Part shown: positions 1-11,565 of the stretch, one piece after another | Layout: the number at the start of each line of letters is the position of its first letter | Numbering within the stretch: the stretch's first letter is position 1 | NCBI GenBank assembly: GCA_035772735.1 | Contig: JASDFA010000001.1 | Location: forward strand, 60,527,001-60,591,000 | Reading direction: 5' to 3' | From: Datura wrightii | Taxonomy: Eukaryota > Streptophyta > Magnoliopsida > Solanales > Solanaceae | Length of the DNA stretch: 64,000 bases | Made by a program: the position numbers and the translations under genes | The notes under the pieces: model-generated | The model's input: the letters and a program-made list of their open reading frames with translations, nothing else | Databases searched by the model: none | What the model was told of the DNA's origin: nothing

Positions 1-1408
1 AGTTTTCCCCATAGGTTCATAACTACTTTGGGTTTACACTTGTGATCTATCCTAATGCTTACTTGTAGAACTGATAACTAGGGTTCATCCAAACGACTGG
101 TTCATCCTACTGGATGACTATACTCAATCACTGGGTTAGGTCTCATGAGTGATTTCAATTCAACCGTTATTAATTTGTTCCAAATTATCTATTCTATGAC
201 TGCAGCTCAAGTCATACAATGATCCATAATGATCAAGGCTTTGTTGTAATTATCTTTTCCTAATCTCTACTTCTCTAGGTTCAAGAAAGTAAAGAATTTG
301 GGAAAGTCTTAACACTACGCTTCGCTAAGAAAACATTAAAGATGAAGAGAATATAATACAAGTACTTACAATTGGTTTAGAATCACTTTCTGTAACTCTA
401 GTTTATTAATTCACCATGTTCCTACAATCCTAACTGTGGAGATTTTAGCCTCTTATGATGGTAAGATCATTATTAGCATTCATAGACAAACACATAATTG
501 AATACTTATGAAGATGATTGAAAAAAACCTTCTTGATTATTTCAAGAATTGATATTGAATAATTCAAGAACAAGAGATCAAAGCAAGAAAATCTCCAACA
601 CTTGAATTAAAGTTAACAATAACTTGTCTCTCAATGTAAAAACTATTTAATGTTTGACTCTCCAATATGTTGCTCTCTACTCTGAAAATAACCTAAAAAG
701 TATTTATACAAGTAATTGGAACTTTCTCCCAAGTAAATCGGGAAACAACATAAAACTGTCGTCGCCTTCACATACAACCCATAATAGGATTGTACGGGTC
801 GTACCTTGGCTCGTCTGTTGGCTGGCTCATGCTGAATTTGGCTAAGTGTTGACTTATATTATGACTCGTACCAAGAACCTATGAATTGTACAATCTTCTC
901 GTGGCTTGAAATTGCACTTTCTGACATTCTCTGTTAAACTTCATTGATGGCTCAGTACAACTCGTACCTCAGTTCCACGATCCGTGACTCTTTCTCATAC
1001 CTTGAGTTCTACCAGTCTTCTCTTTTTCTGGGCTTTTCAATGGTTCCTTAGTACGGGTCTTAGGTAGGTCTCATGACTAGTGGTTGCTACCCGTACTAGG
1101 ATACTTGGCCTATGCAAAACTTTCTGGAATTTACAACTGTTATGGTACGGCTCGTATCATGAGTCGTAAGTTTCCTTTGTCTCATGCTTTGGTCCTAGAT
1201 CTTTCCACGACTCTCAGTACGACTCGTAGTGAGGTTCGTACTAGCCATTTTTCTACATTTTTCTTCATCTTTTTTTTATAATTAAGCTCCAACATCTATT
1301 TTTCCTGAAAATAAAGTTAAAATGCCTCATATCCATATAAACACACCTAAATCCATGCTTATTTCCCAGTTTTAAGCGTCAAAAGTGCTGTAAACTCATA
1401 GAATATCA
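1..1408 (-). mobile_element. Athila-like LTR, copy E (cut by window edge)
   Basis: This block matches 57146-58859 (LTR of copy D) over nearly its whole length. Shared stretches include the Athila-type start region, a patch with GTACGGGTCGTAC-like dyads (about 785-1250), and the terminal segment with the phrase ATATCCATATAAACACACC. It ends in CA at 1408, so in sense (minus) orientation it starts with TG. CACTA sequence follows directly, not a polypurine tract, so this is either a solo LTR or the 5' LTR of an element lying left of the window. About 190 bp of the LTR lies outside the window. Unlike the D copy it lacks the 480-bp foreign LTR fragment. The small ORFs inside are not genes. Confidence 0.75.
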
Positions 1409-3460
1409 ATATTGCAAGAGAAAAGAACTAGATTGTAGGAATTATGGAATAATAAAGTATCAAGACTAAGGCGAGTCATTCATTCATATTGGATGAGAAA
1501 TGGGAGATCCGTGAGTGGATTGTGAATTTGAGTGTATCTGAGGGCTATGTTTCAAACTTTAAAAAGCGTATAGATATGAATAAAGGAGAATTATATGGTA
1601 TGAAAATTCATGATTGCCATGTATTCATGAAAACATTGACTCCTATTGCATTTAGTCGCCTATCTGATAGGATATGAAAATCAATCACAAAGGTAAGTTT
1701 GTTTTTCAAAGAATTGTGTTCTAACACTTTGTAGGAGGGTAACTTAGCAAGGATGGATCATAATATTGCTGCCATTACCACTAAATTGGAGAAGATCTTT
1801 CGTGTGGCTTCTTTGATGTGATGGAACATCTTTCAATTCAACTTGTACACGAGGCACACCTTTGAAGCCCAATTCAATATGATGGATGTATCCATTCGAG
1901 AGGTACTGATGCTAACTTAATATACCTCATTAATTAAGTTATTTTTTCTTAACTTATTACTAACTAACGTGAAATTACATAGGACTATTGGAAAGTGCAA
2001 AACATCTATTTAATAGAGGTTTAAGGTTGGAGGATTTATTTTTGAAGAATATCTTGCAAGGAAAACTGTTCATTTTTGTTCTTACTACTTCGGAGATCAA
2101 GTGTCAAGTATGAGCAATAGGCCAAATCATGATGATAATGGTGATAGTGATCCTCACTACCAACCGACATTAATTTTTAATCAACTAGGTCAAAGTTCTA
2201 AAAAACACACAAGACAAAGTTTGAGTAGTATGGAGATGAAATTAGTTGTGACACATGTTTTGCTAAATTGCCCCGAGATTCAATCATATGTTAAGTAAAT
2301 GTTGATTGTGTTATTGGGTTACGTGGATTTAAATACTAAGGGTTGAACTAATGAAAAATCTCAATGTGTTGGGTAGTTACTTCATAAGCATGTGGGAAGA
2401 TGATGCCATATATACAGGCTTATTTAATTGGCTAAAAGACTATGTAAGTGTGAAACCTCATGTTTAAGATATAAATACAACATACTCAAATGATTATTTT
2501 CTTATTTTGATTTAACATGATAAAGGTTTATACTGAAAATAGCACTGCTAAATATTTACAATTGATGAATAATATTGCACGTAGACCTGATAGTCAAGTC
2601 ATATTGATGAATAAGTATTGTGTGAATAGTTTCAAGTTTCAAACAGAAGAAATTTCTAAGTATAAGAAAATTGATAATATTGGTGTGTGCATTAAAGGTG
2701 ATGTCCATAGTTATGGAAAAACTTTTGATTATTATGGTGTGATATAAGAGATCCTCAAAGTTAGGTATCTTGGATGATCAAGAAAAAAGATGTACTATTT
2801 TAGTGCAAGTGATTTGATCCATCACATAGAGGTACCAAGATGAATCAAGTACATAATGTAATTGAAGTTTAAGCATAGGAGATAGTATGATCTCTATGAT
2901 CGTTTTATCATGGCATAAAATGTTAAACAAGTGTATTATACTTTATATCCTTTGCATAGAGATAAAGTTGATTGGTGTATGGTTATAAAGACTAAGCCTA
3001 TTGATAGGATTGAAGTAGATAATGTGGCATACCAAAATAATGTGTTAATTGTTCATCAAATAATGGAAACCATGTTAGAAAATAGTCTAGAAGATCCTGA
3101 CACATATTAGAAGAAGTTGATGATGATGAAGTAACTGTCATCACAAACATTGAGGAAAAATCAGCTAGGCAAAATGAATCAAGTGAGGAGGAAGAATCAA
3201 ATAACGAATATGAAACAAGTGAGGAGTGAGAATGGTAGAGTAATAGTATGAAACAACCGAGGATGAAGAATGGGAGAATAACATCTAGTATGTTGTTTTA
3301 TCTTTTTAAGCAATTTTATTCAATAATTGTTAATTTCTTTATATTAATAAAAACTTGTATACAGAAGTTATCAGGTGATGGTGATCAAGGTCGAGGTATT
3401 AAGTGTAGTAAATTGAGTAAGAGTAGTAAGAAAGCAGCTAGGAGGCCTATTATTTAGTAA
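1409..3460 (+). pseudogene. CACTA (En/Spm) transposase remnant, second copy (CACTA-2)
   Basis: Broken plus-strand coding sequence that matches the C-terminal half of the CACTA-1 transposase (13190-17700). Around 1480-1900 lies the DUF4218-type region, with motifs such as MKIHDCHVF and the following KLEKIF. About 2100-2300 matches the FNQLGQ segment. About 2520-2890 matches the DUF4216-type region (YCVNSFKF, CIKGDVHSYGKT). About 3120-3240 encodes an acidic Glu/Asp-rich tail. The beginning of the TNPA-like second gene (SKSSKKAARRP) follows a short intron at about 3370-3450. Stops and frameshifts are frequent. Both CACTA ends are missing, and copy E interrupts it at its left side. It is a dead fragment. 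Confidence 0.75.
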
Positions 3461-3569
3461 AGTTTTACAATAACTCATCATAATATGTCATCTAACATTA
3501 GCAACTTGATTGATAGATGATAACATCCAGATCTACTGTTCAATCAACATTAAGTGTAAATGGTTGTAT
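3461..3569. other. Unassigned spacer
   Basis: About 110 bp between the last recognisable CACTA-2 sequence and the first recognisable protease-region sequence of copy A. No ORF, repeat or terminus was recognised. It should contain the junction between the two elements, but I cannot place it. Confidence 0.4.
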
Positions 3570-4352
3570 GTAATACTGCTTTACCTAACCAGCTGGATCA
3601 GCCATTAGATGAATCACTCCTAGGACAGGACTTTCTCTCATACTTTCTTTCTTTCGAGCCATAGAGACTTCACCCATTTTCTTTTTCATCTTGGGTCCTA
3701 CTTTCCCTCCAAGCTTTGTAGGATCATCCTCACCTTTAGCATCCTCAATTACAGTTATGCTCTCACAACCCTTGAGCAATAAAATGCCCCTTCCCCGCCT
3801 TGAGAGTGATTTCTTCTTCATTGACTCAGAATTTGATCTCATGTTTCTCCGAGTCCATCAAAGCTCTTCCTGTGGCAAGGAGTGGACACCCAAGGATGAT
3901 GGGTATGTTAATGTCCACATCACAATCAAGGACTACAAAGTCAGCCAAAAGTGTAAACTTCCTAATTTTGATAAGAACATATTTTACAATACCCACCAGC
4001 TTTTTTATGGACTTATCCACTTCGAAGTCTAATGGTGGTAAGTTTGAGCATGCTTAGACTAGATCTCTAATAAATTACAAAAGACAAAATTGATTCTTGG
4101 CCCATTATCACACAACGCTCTCAAACAATCATAGTGGCCAATCATGTATGATATAGTAAATTCGCTAGGATCACATTTCTTTTGCACATTGGTGCCTGTG
4201 GAGAAAGCCCTAACCCGATGAGTGATAAGAACAACCTCATCTTCGATAAGTCTCTTTTTGGTTAGCAACTCTTTAAGATACTTAGAGAAATCGGGCATTT
4301 CTTTAATAGTATCAATAAATGGCAGCTCAAGCTCGCCTCCTTTAACCGCTCA
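3570..4352 (-). pseudogene. Athila-like protease region, copy A (part 1)
   Basis: Minus-strand retropepsin-type coding sequence. Reading on the minus strand from 4300 there is MPDFSKYLKELLTKK, then a SEFTIS-type segment, then CDNGPRINF where the family has the D-(S/L)-G-A active-site region. Next comes LADFVVLDCDVDINIPIILG followed by LATGRALMD, which is the conserved C-terminal part of these proteases. A charged linker follows to about 3585. The active-site region is degraded and the frame breaks, so it is not functional. It is the downstream half of the gag-protease ORF whose upstream half lies at 20032-21810. CACTA-1 separates them and leaves an ATA duplication at 4353-4355 and 20029-20031. 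Confidence 0.75.
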
Positions 4353-4355
4353 ATA
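4353..4355. repeat. Target-site duplication of CACTA-1 (left)
   Basis: ATA directly precedes the CACTA terminus and is repeated at 20029-20031 directly after the other terminus. A 3-bp duplication is the rule for CACTA elements. Confidence 0.85.
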
Positions 4356-4830
4356 CACTACTAAAAATTGTGTAAATACCGAGGGACTGGTACCAACGGA
4401 CAGCGTCGGTCGACAAAAATCGAGGGGAAACTGGACCTATCTGTTGTTTCCTCTATTTTTTATTTAATTTTTATATAATTATTTGACACACCTACGATGT
4501 CCATCGAATCCGCCGTCAGTAAGTTTGACGCATTTTTGAGTGAATAATTTTTACCGACATATAATTTTACAATGCGACGGACAAAGTCATGTATAATTAA
4601 AAAAATAGAAAATTAATTTATTTAATCGATAGACAGAGTTAGTATATGAATTAATTATTATTTTTTAATAATAATAATAATGTACAAATAAATTTTTATT
4701 TAAAATAATTTCTATGAACCGACGGATAGGATCGATTTGTCCATCGGTTTGTAGTCAAGATCTGGGTCAACTTATTAAATAGATAAACCGACGGACTAAC
4801 TGACCCTGTTCATTAGTTTGTCATTTAGTA
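4356..4830. promoter_or_regulatory. CACTA-1 left terminal and subterminal repeats
   Basis: After the 12-bp terminal repeat, short CGACGGA/TCCGTCGG-type motifs recur in both orientations. Examples are CAACGGACAGCGTCGG near 4398, GCGACGGAC near 4574, ACCGACGGATAG near 4718, TCCATCGG near 4739 and AACCGACGGAC near 4786. The opposite end has TCCGTCGG at about 19946. In En/Spm elements, clustered subterminal motifs of about this size bind the TNPA protein. That role is inferred here from position and repetition. Confidence 0.65.
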
Positions 4831-5655
4831 TCGGTCGAACAGATCCTTTCTTCTCCCATTTCTCCCTTCTCTCTTCTCTCTCATTTCACTCTAGTGATTC
4901 CCACCTCCAAACCCCATTGTCGAACCTCCCTTCTCACCGGCGTCCCTCCCAGATCACCGGTGAACTGTCCACCGCCTAGCTTCCATCTACAGCCGCCACC
5001 CCTCCTCTCCAATTTCAAGGTTAGGGTTTTTTAAATTTTTAATTACATTATTATTATTTTATTTTAGGTTAAATATTAATATATTAGTCTACTTAGGTTA
5101 GTTTTTATCCATTAATTTAGTGATTTATCAAGTAATTGATACATATTAACCTGAATTCATGAGAAAAGTAGAGATTTGTTAACCTAAATATGTGCATTGA
5201 TGTCTTTTTTTTAATGAAATAATTGTATTTGTTGTTCATTGTTAATATGAATGTGTTAGTTAATTTAGAATTTATAAATTTTGTTTAATTTTGGTTTGTG
5301 ATATTCTTTTTGTTTGTTGATATTTAGTTTAATTTAGTTTCTTGATATTTCGGTTCTTGATATTTTTATGTAGATTAATAATTATTAAAATGTAAATAAT
5401 AATGCAAATGTAATAATTATTAATATTTCATATTCATAATTCAATAATTACTAAAATTTAATTTAATTTAGGCTCTTGATATTGTTAAGTAAATTAACAA
5501 TTTAAATTTAATAATTATTAAAATGTAGATTAATAATATAATAATTCAAAGTTAATAATTATTATAATTTTGTATTCATAATTCAATAATTACAAAAATT
5601 TAGTTTAAATTTGGTTCTTCATATTGTTATGTAGATTAATAATTTAAATTTAAAG
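4831..5655 (+). other. CACTA-1 5' leader exon and AT-rich intron (truncated)
   Basis: About 4840-5020 is a pyrimidine-rich, GC-richer leader (TCTCCC/CTCTTCTCTC runs) ending in TTTCAAGGTTAGGGTT, a plausible 5' splice site. From about 5030 to 5655 the sequence is very AT-rich with runs of TAATAATTATTA and no coding signal. It looks like the first intron of the transposase gene. It stops abruptly at about 5655, where T1 pol begins, so the 5' coding exons of the transposase are missing. Confidence 0.5.
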
Positions 5656-8600
5656 CGCAGAAACTCATCTCCAAGGGGTGTATACACCATCTAGTTTGGG
5701 TCAAGGATTCCAACTCTGAGATCCCAACTATCTAGTCAGTTCCAGTGGTCAGCGAGTTCCCAGATGTTTTTCGTGAGGATCTTCTTGGAGTTCCCGCTGA
5801 ACGGGAAATAGACTTCAGAATAGATCTTCTCCTAGATACTCAGCCTATCTCCATCCCTCCTTACAGAATGGCTCCAACTGAGCTTAAGGAGTTGAAGGAG
5901 CAGTTAAAAGATCTTCTTGACAAAGGTTTTATCTTACCCATCATCTCTCCCTGGGGTGCTCCAGTGCTATTCGTGCGTAAGAAAGACGGTGCCCTCATAA
6001 TGTGCATCGATTACAGTCAATTGAACAAAGTCACAGTCAAGAACAAGTATCTCCTACCCAGAATTAATGATCTGTTTGACCAACTTTAGGGAGCCAGCTA
6101 TTTCTCCAAGATCGATCTCAGGTCAGGGTACCACCAGCTAAGAGTTAGAGAGTGTGACATACCAAAAATAGCTTTCAGAACTCGGTATGGTCACTACGAG
6201 TTTGTGGTGATGTCCTTCGGTCTAACAAACGCCCCAGCAACCTTCATGGATTTGATGAATAGGGTCTTCAATCCGTACTTGGATATGTTCATCACTGTAT
6301 TTATCGACGACATTCTAGTATACTCCAGAAATGAGGAAGAGCATGCAAATCACCTGAGATTAGCATTGCATACACTCAAGGACCGCCAGTTGTTCGCCAA
6401 GTTCGACAGTGGCAAATTCTGGTTAAAGCCCATGACCTTCTTAGGTCATGTGGTCTCAGGTGAAAGAATACAAGTAGATCCTCACAAGATAGCAGTTGTA
6501 AAAGAATGGCCCAAACCTACCTCTCCTACTGAAATCAGGAGTTTCCTGTGCTTGGCGGGTTATTCCCGATGGTTCGTGGAAGGTTTCTCCTCCATGGCAC
6601 TCCTCTGACTAAGTTAACACAGAAGAAGGTGAAATTTCAATGGTCGGATGAGTGTGAGAAGAGTTTTTAGGAGTTGAAGACTTGAATCACTATCGCTCCA
6701 GTTTTATCCTTGCCGGAAGGATCAGATGGGTTGGTTGTTTATTTTGACGCTTTCAGAGTTGGACTCGGTTGCGTTCTGATGCAACGGGGCAAAGTGATAG
6801 CTTGTGTCTCCAGATAGCTCAAAGTTCATGAGAAAAATTATCCAACTCATGACTTGGAGCTGGCAGTGGTGGTATTCGTGCTAAAAGTATGGAGACATTA
6901 CCTTTATGGGGCTCATGTGGATGTGTTCACAGATCACAAGAGCCTTCAGTATGTGTTCATCCAAAAGGACCTAAACCTGCATCAGAGACGGTGGTTGGAG
7001 CTACTAAAGGACTATGACATGAGTGTGCTGTATCACCCGGGTAAGGCCAATGTGGTGGCTGACGCCCTAAGCAGATGGTCTATGGGAAGTGTGGCTCACA
7101 TTGAGGAAGGAAAGAGGGAGTTAGCGAAAGAAGTTTGACTAGCCCGGTTAGGGGTGCAGTTGGTGGATTCAGCTGAAGGTGGTATGGTAATGCAAAGCGG
7201 GTCAGATTCATCCTTGGTAATTGAAGTCAAATCCAGACAGGATGAGGATCCCATCTTGCTTACGGTTAAGAGAGCAGTCCTCAAAAAAGAAATAGAAGCT
7301 TTCTCCCAAGGGGGAGATAGGGTGCTCCGTTACCATGGCAGGTTGTGTGTACCGGATGTTAGTGTGTTGAGACAGCAGATACTGGCCGAGGCACACAGCA
7401 CGAGATACTCTATTTACCCTGGTGCTACTAAGATGTACCGTGATTTATGATATATTTACTGGTGGAAAAACATGAAAAGAGATATTGCTGAATTTGTAGC
7501 ATGGTGCCCGAACAGCCAGCAAGTCAAGGTAGAACACTGGAGACCCAGAGGCATGACATAAGATATCAGTATACCCACATGGAAGTGGTAAGAAGTAAAT
7601 ATGTACTTCATTACAGACCTACCTTAGACTCGTCGGCAGCATGAATCAATCTGGGTGGTAGTAGATCGGATGACCAAGTCAGCTCATTTCCTCCTAGTCA
7701 AAACCATAGATTCAGCTGAGTACTATTCCAAACTTTACATCCGAGAGTTAGTCAGACTCCATGGGGTGCCCTTGGCTATCATTTCAGAAAGGAGAACGCA
7801 GTTCACCTCACACTTTTGGAAGTCCTTTCAAAAGGGACTAGGCACTCAGGTCAAGCTCAACACAACTTTTCACCCACAGACTGATGGGCAAGCTGAGCGG
7901 ACCATTCAGACCCTAGAAGATATGCTAAGAGTATGCACGATCGATTTCAAGGGTAACTGGGATGACCATGTGCCTCTTATCAAGTTTTCATACAACAATA
8001 GCTACCACTCTAGCATTCAGATGTTCCCATTTGAAGCATTATATGGGAGAAGGTGTACATCTCCTATAGGGTGGTTCGAGGTTGGAGAAGCTACCTTGAT
8101 AAGGCCAGACTCGATTCACAAGGCAATGCAAAAAGTTCAGCTCATCCGAGAAAGGTTCAAAACAGCTCAGAGCCATCAGAAATCTTATGCCAATGTGCGA
8201 AGAGAATTCGAATTTGCAGTTGATGACTGGGTTTACCTGAAAATATTCACCCATGAAAGGGGTGATAAGGTTTGGAAAGAAAGGAAAGCTCAATTCGAGA
8301 TATGTAGGACCTTATATAATTTTGAGGCGTATCAGCAATGTAGCCTATGAGCTAGAGTTACCTTCAGAACTAGCAACTGTGCATCTAGTTTTCCATGTGT
8401 CACTTTTGAAAAAGTGCATTGAAGATCCAACCTCAGTTGTGCCATTAGACAGCATGGGAATAAAGGATAGTCTCTCATATGAGGAGGTACCAATCCAGAT
8501 CCTGGATTGTCAAGTTCGTAAGTTGAGGAATAAGGAAATAGCTTCAGTCAAGGTCCTATAGAGAAATCAGCAGGTTGAGGGAGCTACGTGGGAGGTCGAA

Positions 8601-8657
8601 GCAGATATGATGGACAAATACCTGCACTTGTTCCCTACCGACTCTAGCACAGCTTGA
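5656..8657 (+). pseudogene. T1 pol pseudogene: RT, RNase H, integrase, chromodomain
   Basis: Domain order on the plus strand is: linker and RT 5656-6600, with VPVVSEFPDVF, PPYRMAP, SPWGAPVLFVRKKDG, SGYHQLRV, and the catalytic box FIDDILVYS near 6300; RNase H 6610-7100, with TDHKSLQYVF and ADALSR; integrase zinc-binding region 7370-7540; integrase core 7600-8000, with HPQTDGQAERT; C-terminal region 8030-8500; chromodomain 8500-8657 (EGATWEVEADMM). It is interrupted by stops at about 6087, 6668, 7138, 7448 and 7559 and by frameshifts near 6600 and 8240. The second catalytic Asp of integrase reads Glu (ISERRTQFT at about 7780). It is dead. Confidence 0.9.
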
Positions 8658-8889
8658 GATATTAGTTTTGACCCTAGAACTCAATTTAGTTTTCATGACT
8701 CAATTCAGATGTTCAAGTCTCTTTTATGTTTTTGAATATATGTATGAAAAGTAATTTCAGATCAGTTATGTATTTTGAAACGGAGGTAGTCATTCCGACA
8801 GTTTTGGAGTTAAATGAGCAGTATTTGGAAATTTTGATTGCTATTTTCTGCTTCCTGTGTGTTTTCTAACATTCAAGGATGAATGTTTA

Positions 8890-8900
8890 CAAGGGGGAGA
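8890..8900 (+). promoter_or_regulatory. T1 polypurine tract
   Basis: AAGGGGGAGA immediately upstream of the LTR start, the plus-strand primer site of LTR retrotransposons. T2 has the same motif in the same place (51799-51808). Confidence 0.85.
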
Positions 8901-8903
8901 TAT

Positions 8904-10062
8904 TGTAATGCCCCAAAAACTCAAAATCTAATTCCGGAACTTAAATCTGGAAATCTGAAAAAGCTACAGAAAAGTTGCAGGACGACCCACCGAACAAGTC
9001 ATGAAGTGACCTCACGACTCGTTAGGCGAGCCGTGAGAAGGAGGTTTGAGGTTTTTGAGAAAGGAGGCAGTGTACCCCACGAGAGACTTCACGAGTCATG
9101 GTCACTGACTACGACCTGTTGAGTCACTCGTGGTCAGGTCTAGGTTAAGGATATTATCAGTGGAGCAGTGCACTTGACGGGTGGGGGCAATGAGTTGTGG
9201 TCCCTAGTAACAACTCATTATGTCCCCCGTTACAAGCCCTAGTGAGTTTTTAGCCGGTGCACCTAACGAGTGTCACAACGAGTCGTCGTCAGTGTAACGA
9301 CTCATTAGGTGACCTGTTACCAAGCTTAGCATTTAATCTTCAGAAGTGTGATAGTGTGGTCCACGACTAGTGACCACAATTTGTGGTCAGTGACCACGAC
9401 TCGTTAGGTCCCTCGTGGTGACCTACTGGGAAGCCTAGGTAGTGTACCTGACCTGAGTGACCACGAGTCGTGGTCAGCCACCACGAGTCGTGGTCAGCCA
9501 CCACAACCCGTTAGGGTCACCTAGCATTTTTTCGCAGTGTTTTCTAAGGACTATTTAGTAATTTTCTATTCTTTTAAGCTCTAAACTACATCGTTTTGAA
9601 TGTAAATTCAGACTCATTAGAGGGTTTGGACGGTTCCTCCCCTCATTCTCATGTTTACACTCAAAAAATTATCAAAAGTCCTCTCAAGAAACTCTCTAGA
9701 AGGGTTAAGTTGTGCCTTTAGTTCAGGTCTTCTTTTTCGAGAAACATTCAGCCAGGAATGTGGGAATTCAACAAGGGAATTGTCCTTCCCTTTTGTCCCC
9801 CAAAATCTTCCCATAATTTCCCTATTAGTTTAGCCTTGAGATTTTCGAATATGCAGAGTTTTTCATATTGGTTCTCATTAATTTCAATTGGGTTATTATC
9901 CATGTTTATTACTCATATGATCTTCATCAATTCATAAGTAAATAGTTGTTGTTACTGCCAAGATGATTTACAACCCTAAATTTTCGAGTAAAGATTATTG
10001 CGTATTAAATTTCGTCTATTTTGCAAAGTATGTTTTGGGATGAATATCCTAGAAATTCTTAT

Positions 10063-10144
<82 letters not shown>

Positions 10145-11565
10145 AATTATTCCATTGAGGAGAATGATTTTACCCTTGTTTGATGAAACCCCTTTAAATT
10201 CTTGAAATTGCGTCATATTATAATATTCTCGTGTTATTGGAATGAGTTGTGTTCTCTATTAGCTCCTTGGTAGTTTAGTTTAGTTAGAATATAGAACCTC
10301 TTCAGCAACATTCATAAAGTTTCAACTGATCAGTTTGACTTCAGTCTTTTTTCGAGGTGTCAGTAGTGCCTCTAAGTTATAAGAATCAGACTCAGATTAT
10401 AGTTCTTTGGTCCAATGGCAGTCATGACATTCTAGTTATATAGCTCTGACCATCCCAGGACCCTAGTTCGTTATAGTTTGTTCTTTGACGATTACGACGC
10501 ATCCAGATAAGTAGCTCTGACCATTCTAGAACCAGTTTCAGAATCTGGTCCAATAAGACTCTCAGGGTACTTTTAGTTATATGTCCCTGACTAGTCTTGG
10601 GCCCCATCTTTGAGCTATCCGCTTAGAAGTTCAGTATAGGTTTCCAGTGGGAGTAGGACTTAGCACTGAGCGGACCGTGGTTCCAAGGCACCCAGGTTCC
10701 CAAAACTACATTGCCAACATAGGTTACAGTATTACTTGGCCTGATTAGTCCCAAACTTTTGTGATCACCCAATTCATGCCTTTATACCCTGGCAAGGTAT
10801 ATTGGGTTTTACCGGTGGGGTGTATACATCAGACTCTACATCTAGCTCACGTGGTTATATGTCGGTTATAGACTCTTCCACTAGTCAGTTCAGTTTAGTC
10901 ACATTTATTTTCAGTTCAGTTCAGATCAGTTCAATATGGTCTCTCAGACTTAGTATTTCAAACTTAAGGCATGTCTTTGACCATCAGACAGGGTCATCTT
11001 GACCATTTCATTTTACTTCAGTAGTTCAGTTCAGCTTACCTATTGGTCATTGTGTGTCATTTCAATTCAGACTTTATATTCAGATATGTTTTCCCCTACT
11101 TACTCAGTACATTAAAAGTACTGACGCATACTTTTATGTTGTATTTTTTCATGATACAGCTGCAGGTTCCTAGACTCAGGATCATTAGCCGTTGCGATCT
11201 AGATCCTCCTGCGCTGCAGCCGAAGTGTGAGTCCTCATCATTCGAGGGCCTTGCCTTACTTTCTTTCAGTTGAGTTATTATTTTCAGTTATACTTAGAGT
11301 TAGCTGGGGGATTATCCCAGAAACTCATCAGTTAGAAGGCTTTCAGACGCAGAGTTAATTTCAGACTTCAAATGTTTTAAATTTTAATGTTTTCTTCTAG
11401 TTTATTTTCTCAAATACTCTTATGCTATTATTTCAAAGCTTCCGCTATATATATATATAGTATTTTTCTCAGAATATTAGTGTATGATAAAGCAAAGGTT
11501 GACTTGGGGTCACTTGTGACTTTAAGTACCGGGTTACGTTCAGGGTGTAGTCTCGGGGCGTGACA
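8904..11565 (+). repeat. T1 3' LTR
   Basis: 2662 bp starting TGTAATGCCCC and ending GGGGCGTGACA. It has the parts common to the other Tekay-type LTRs here. First comes a block of CACGAGTCGTGG-type dyads (about 8990-9520). Next is a region with TTTCGAATATG and a (TG)n(GA)n microsatellite. Then come the inverted pair TCAGTAC and GTACTGA around 11100, the ATGATACAG box (about 11150), and GTGAGTCCTCATC (about 11229). It corresponds to S1 (14862-17328) and, in reverse orientation, S4 (29316-31373). Confidence 0.85.
10063..10143. repeat. Compound microsatellite (TA)n(TG)n(GA)n
   Basis: TATATA followed by about 20 TG units and then about 15 GA units, inside the T1 LTR. S1 and T2 do not show an expansion at the equivalent place. 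Confidence 0.95.

Larger units (their letters stand above)
5656..11565 (+). mobile_element. 5'-truncated Tekay-type (chromovirus) Ty3 element T1
   Basis: A plus-strand Ty3/gypsy element consisting of the end of the protease-RT linker, RT, RNase H, integrase and chromodomain, a polypurine tract, and one full LTR ending in TGACA. The 5' LTR, primer site, gag and protease are missing, and the left edge abuts the AT-rich CACTA intron. On the right, CACTA transposase sequence resumes immediately after the LTR at 11566. T1 therefore inserted into the transposase gene, and a deletion afterwards removed the 5' half of T1 plus the CACTA 5' exons. Confidence 0.85.

Noticed and set aside
5040..5655. AT-rich block as a possible origin or centromere-like element
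   Set aside because: Better explained as the first intron of the CACTA transposase. No satellite periodicity was seen.
8990..9520. CRISPR-like array of short repeats
   Set aside because: Repeat units are degenerate palindromes with irregular spacing inside an LTR of a plant element. There are no spacers of constant length and no cas genes.
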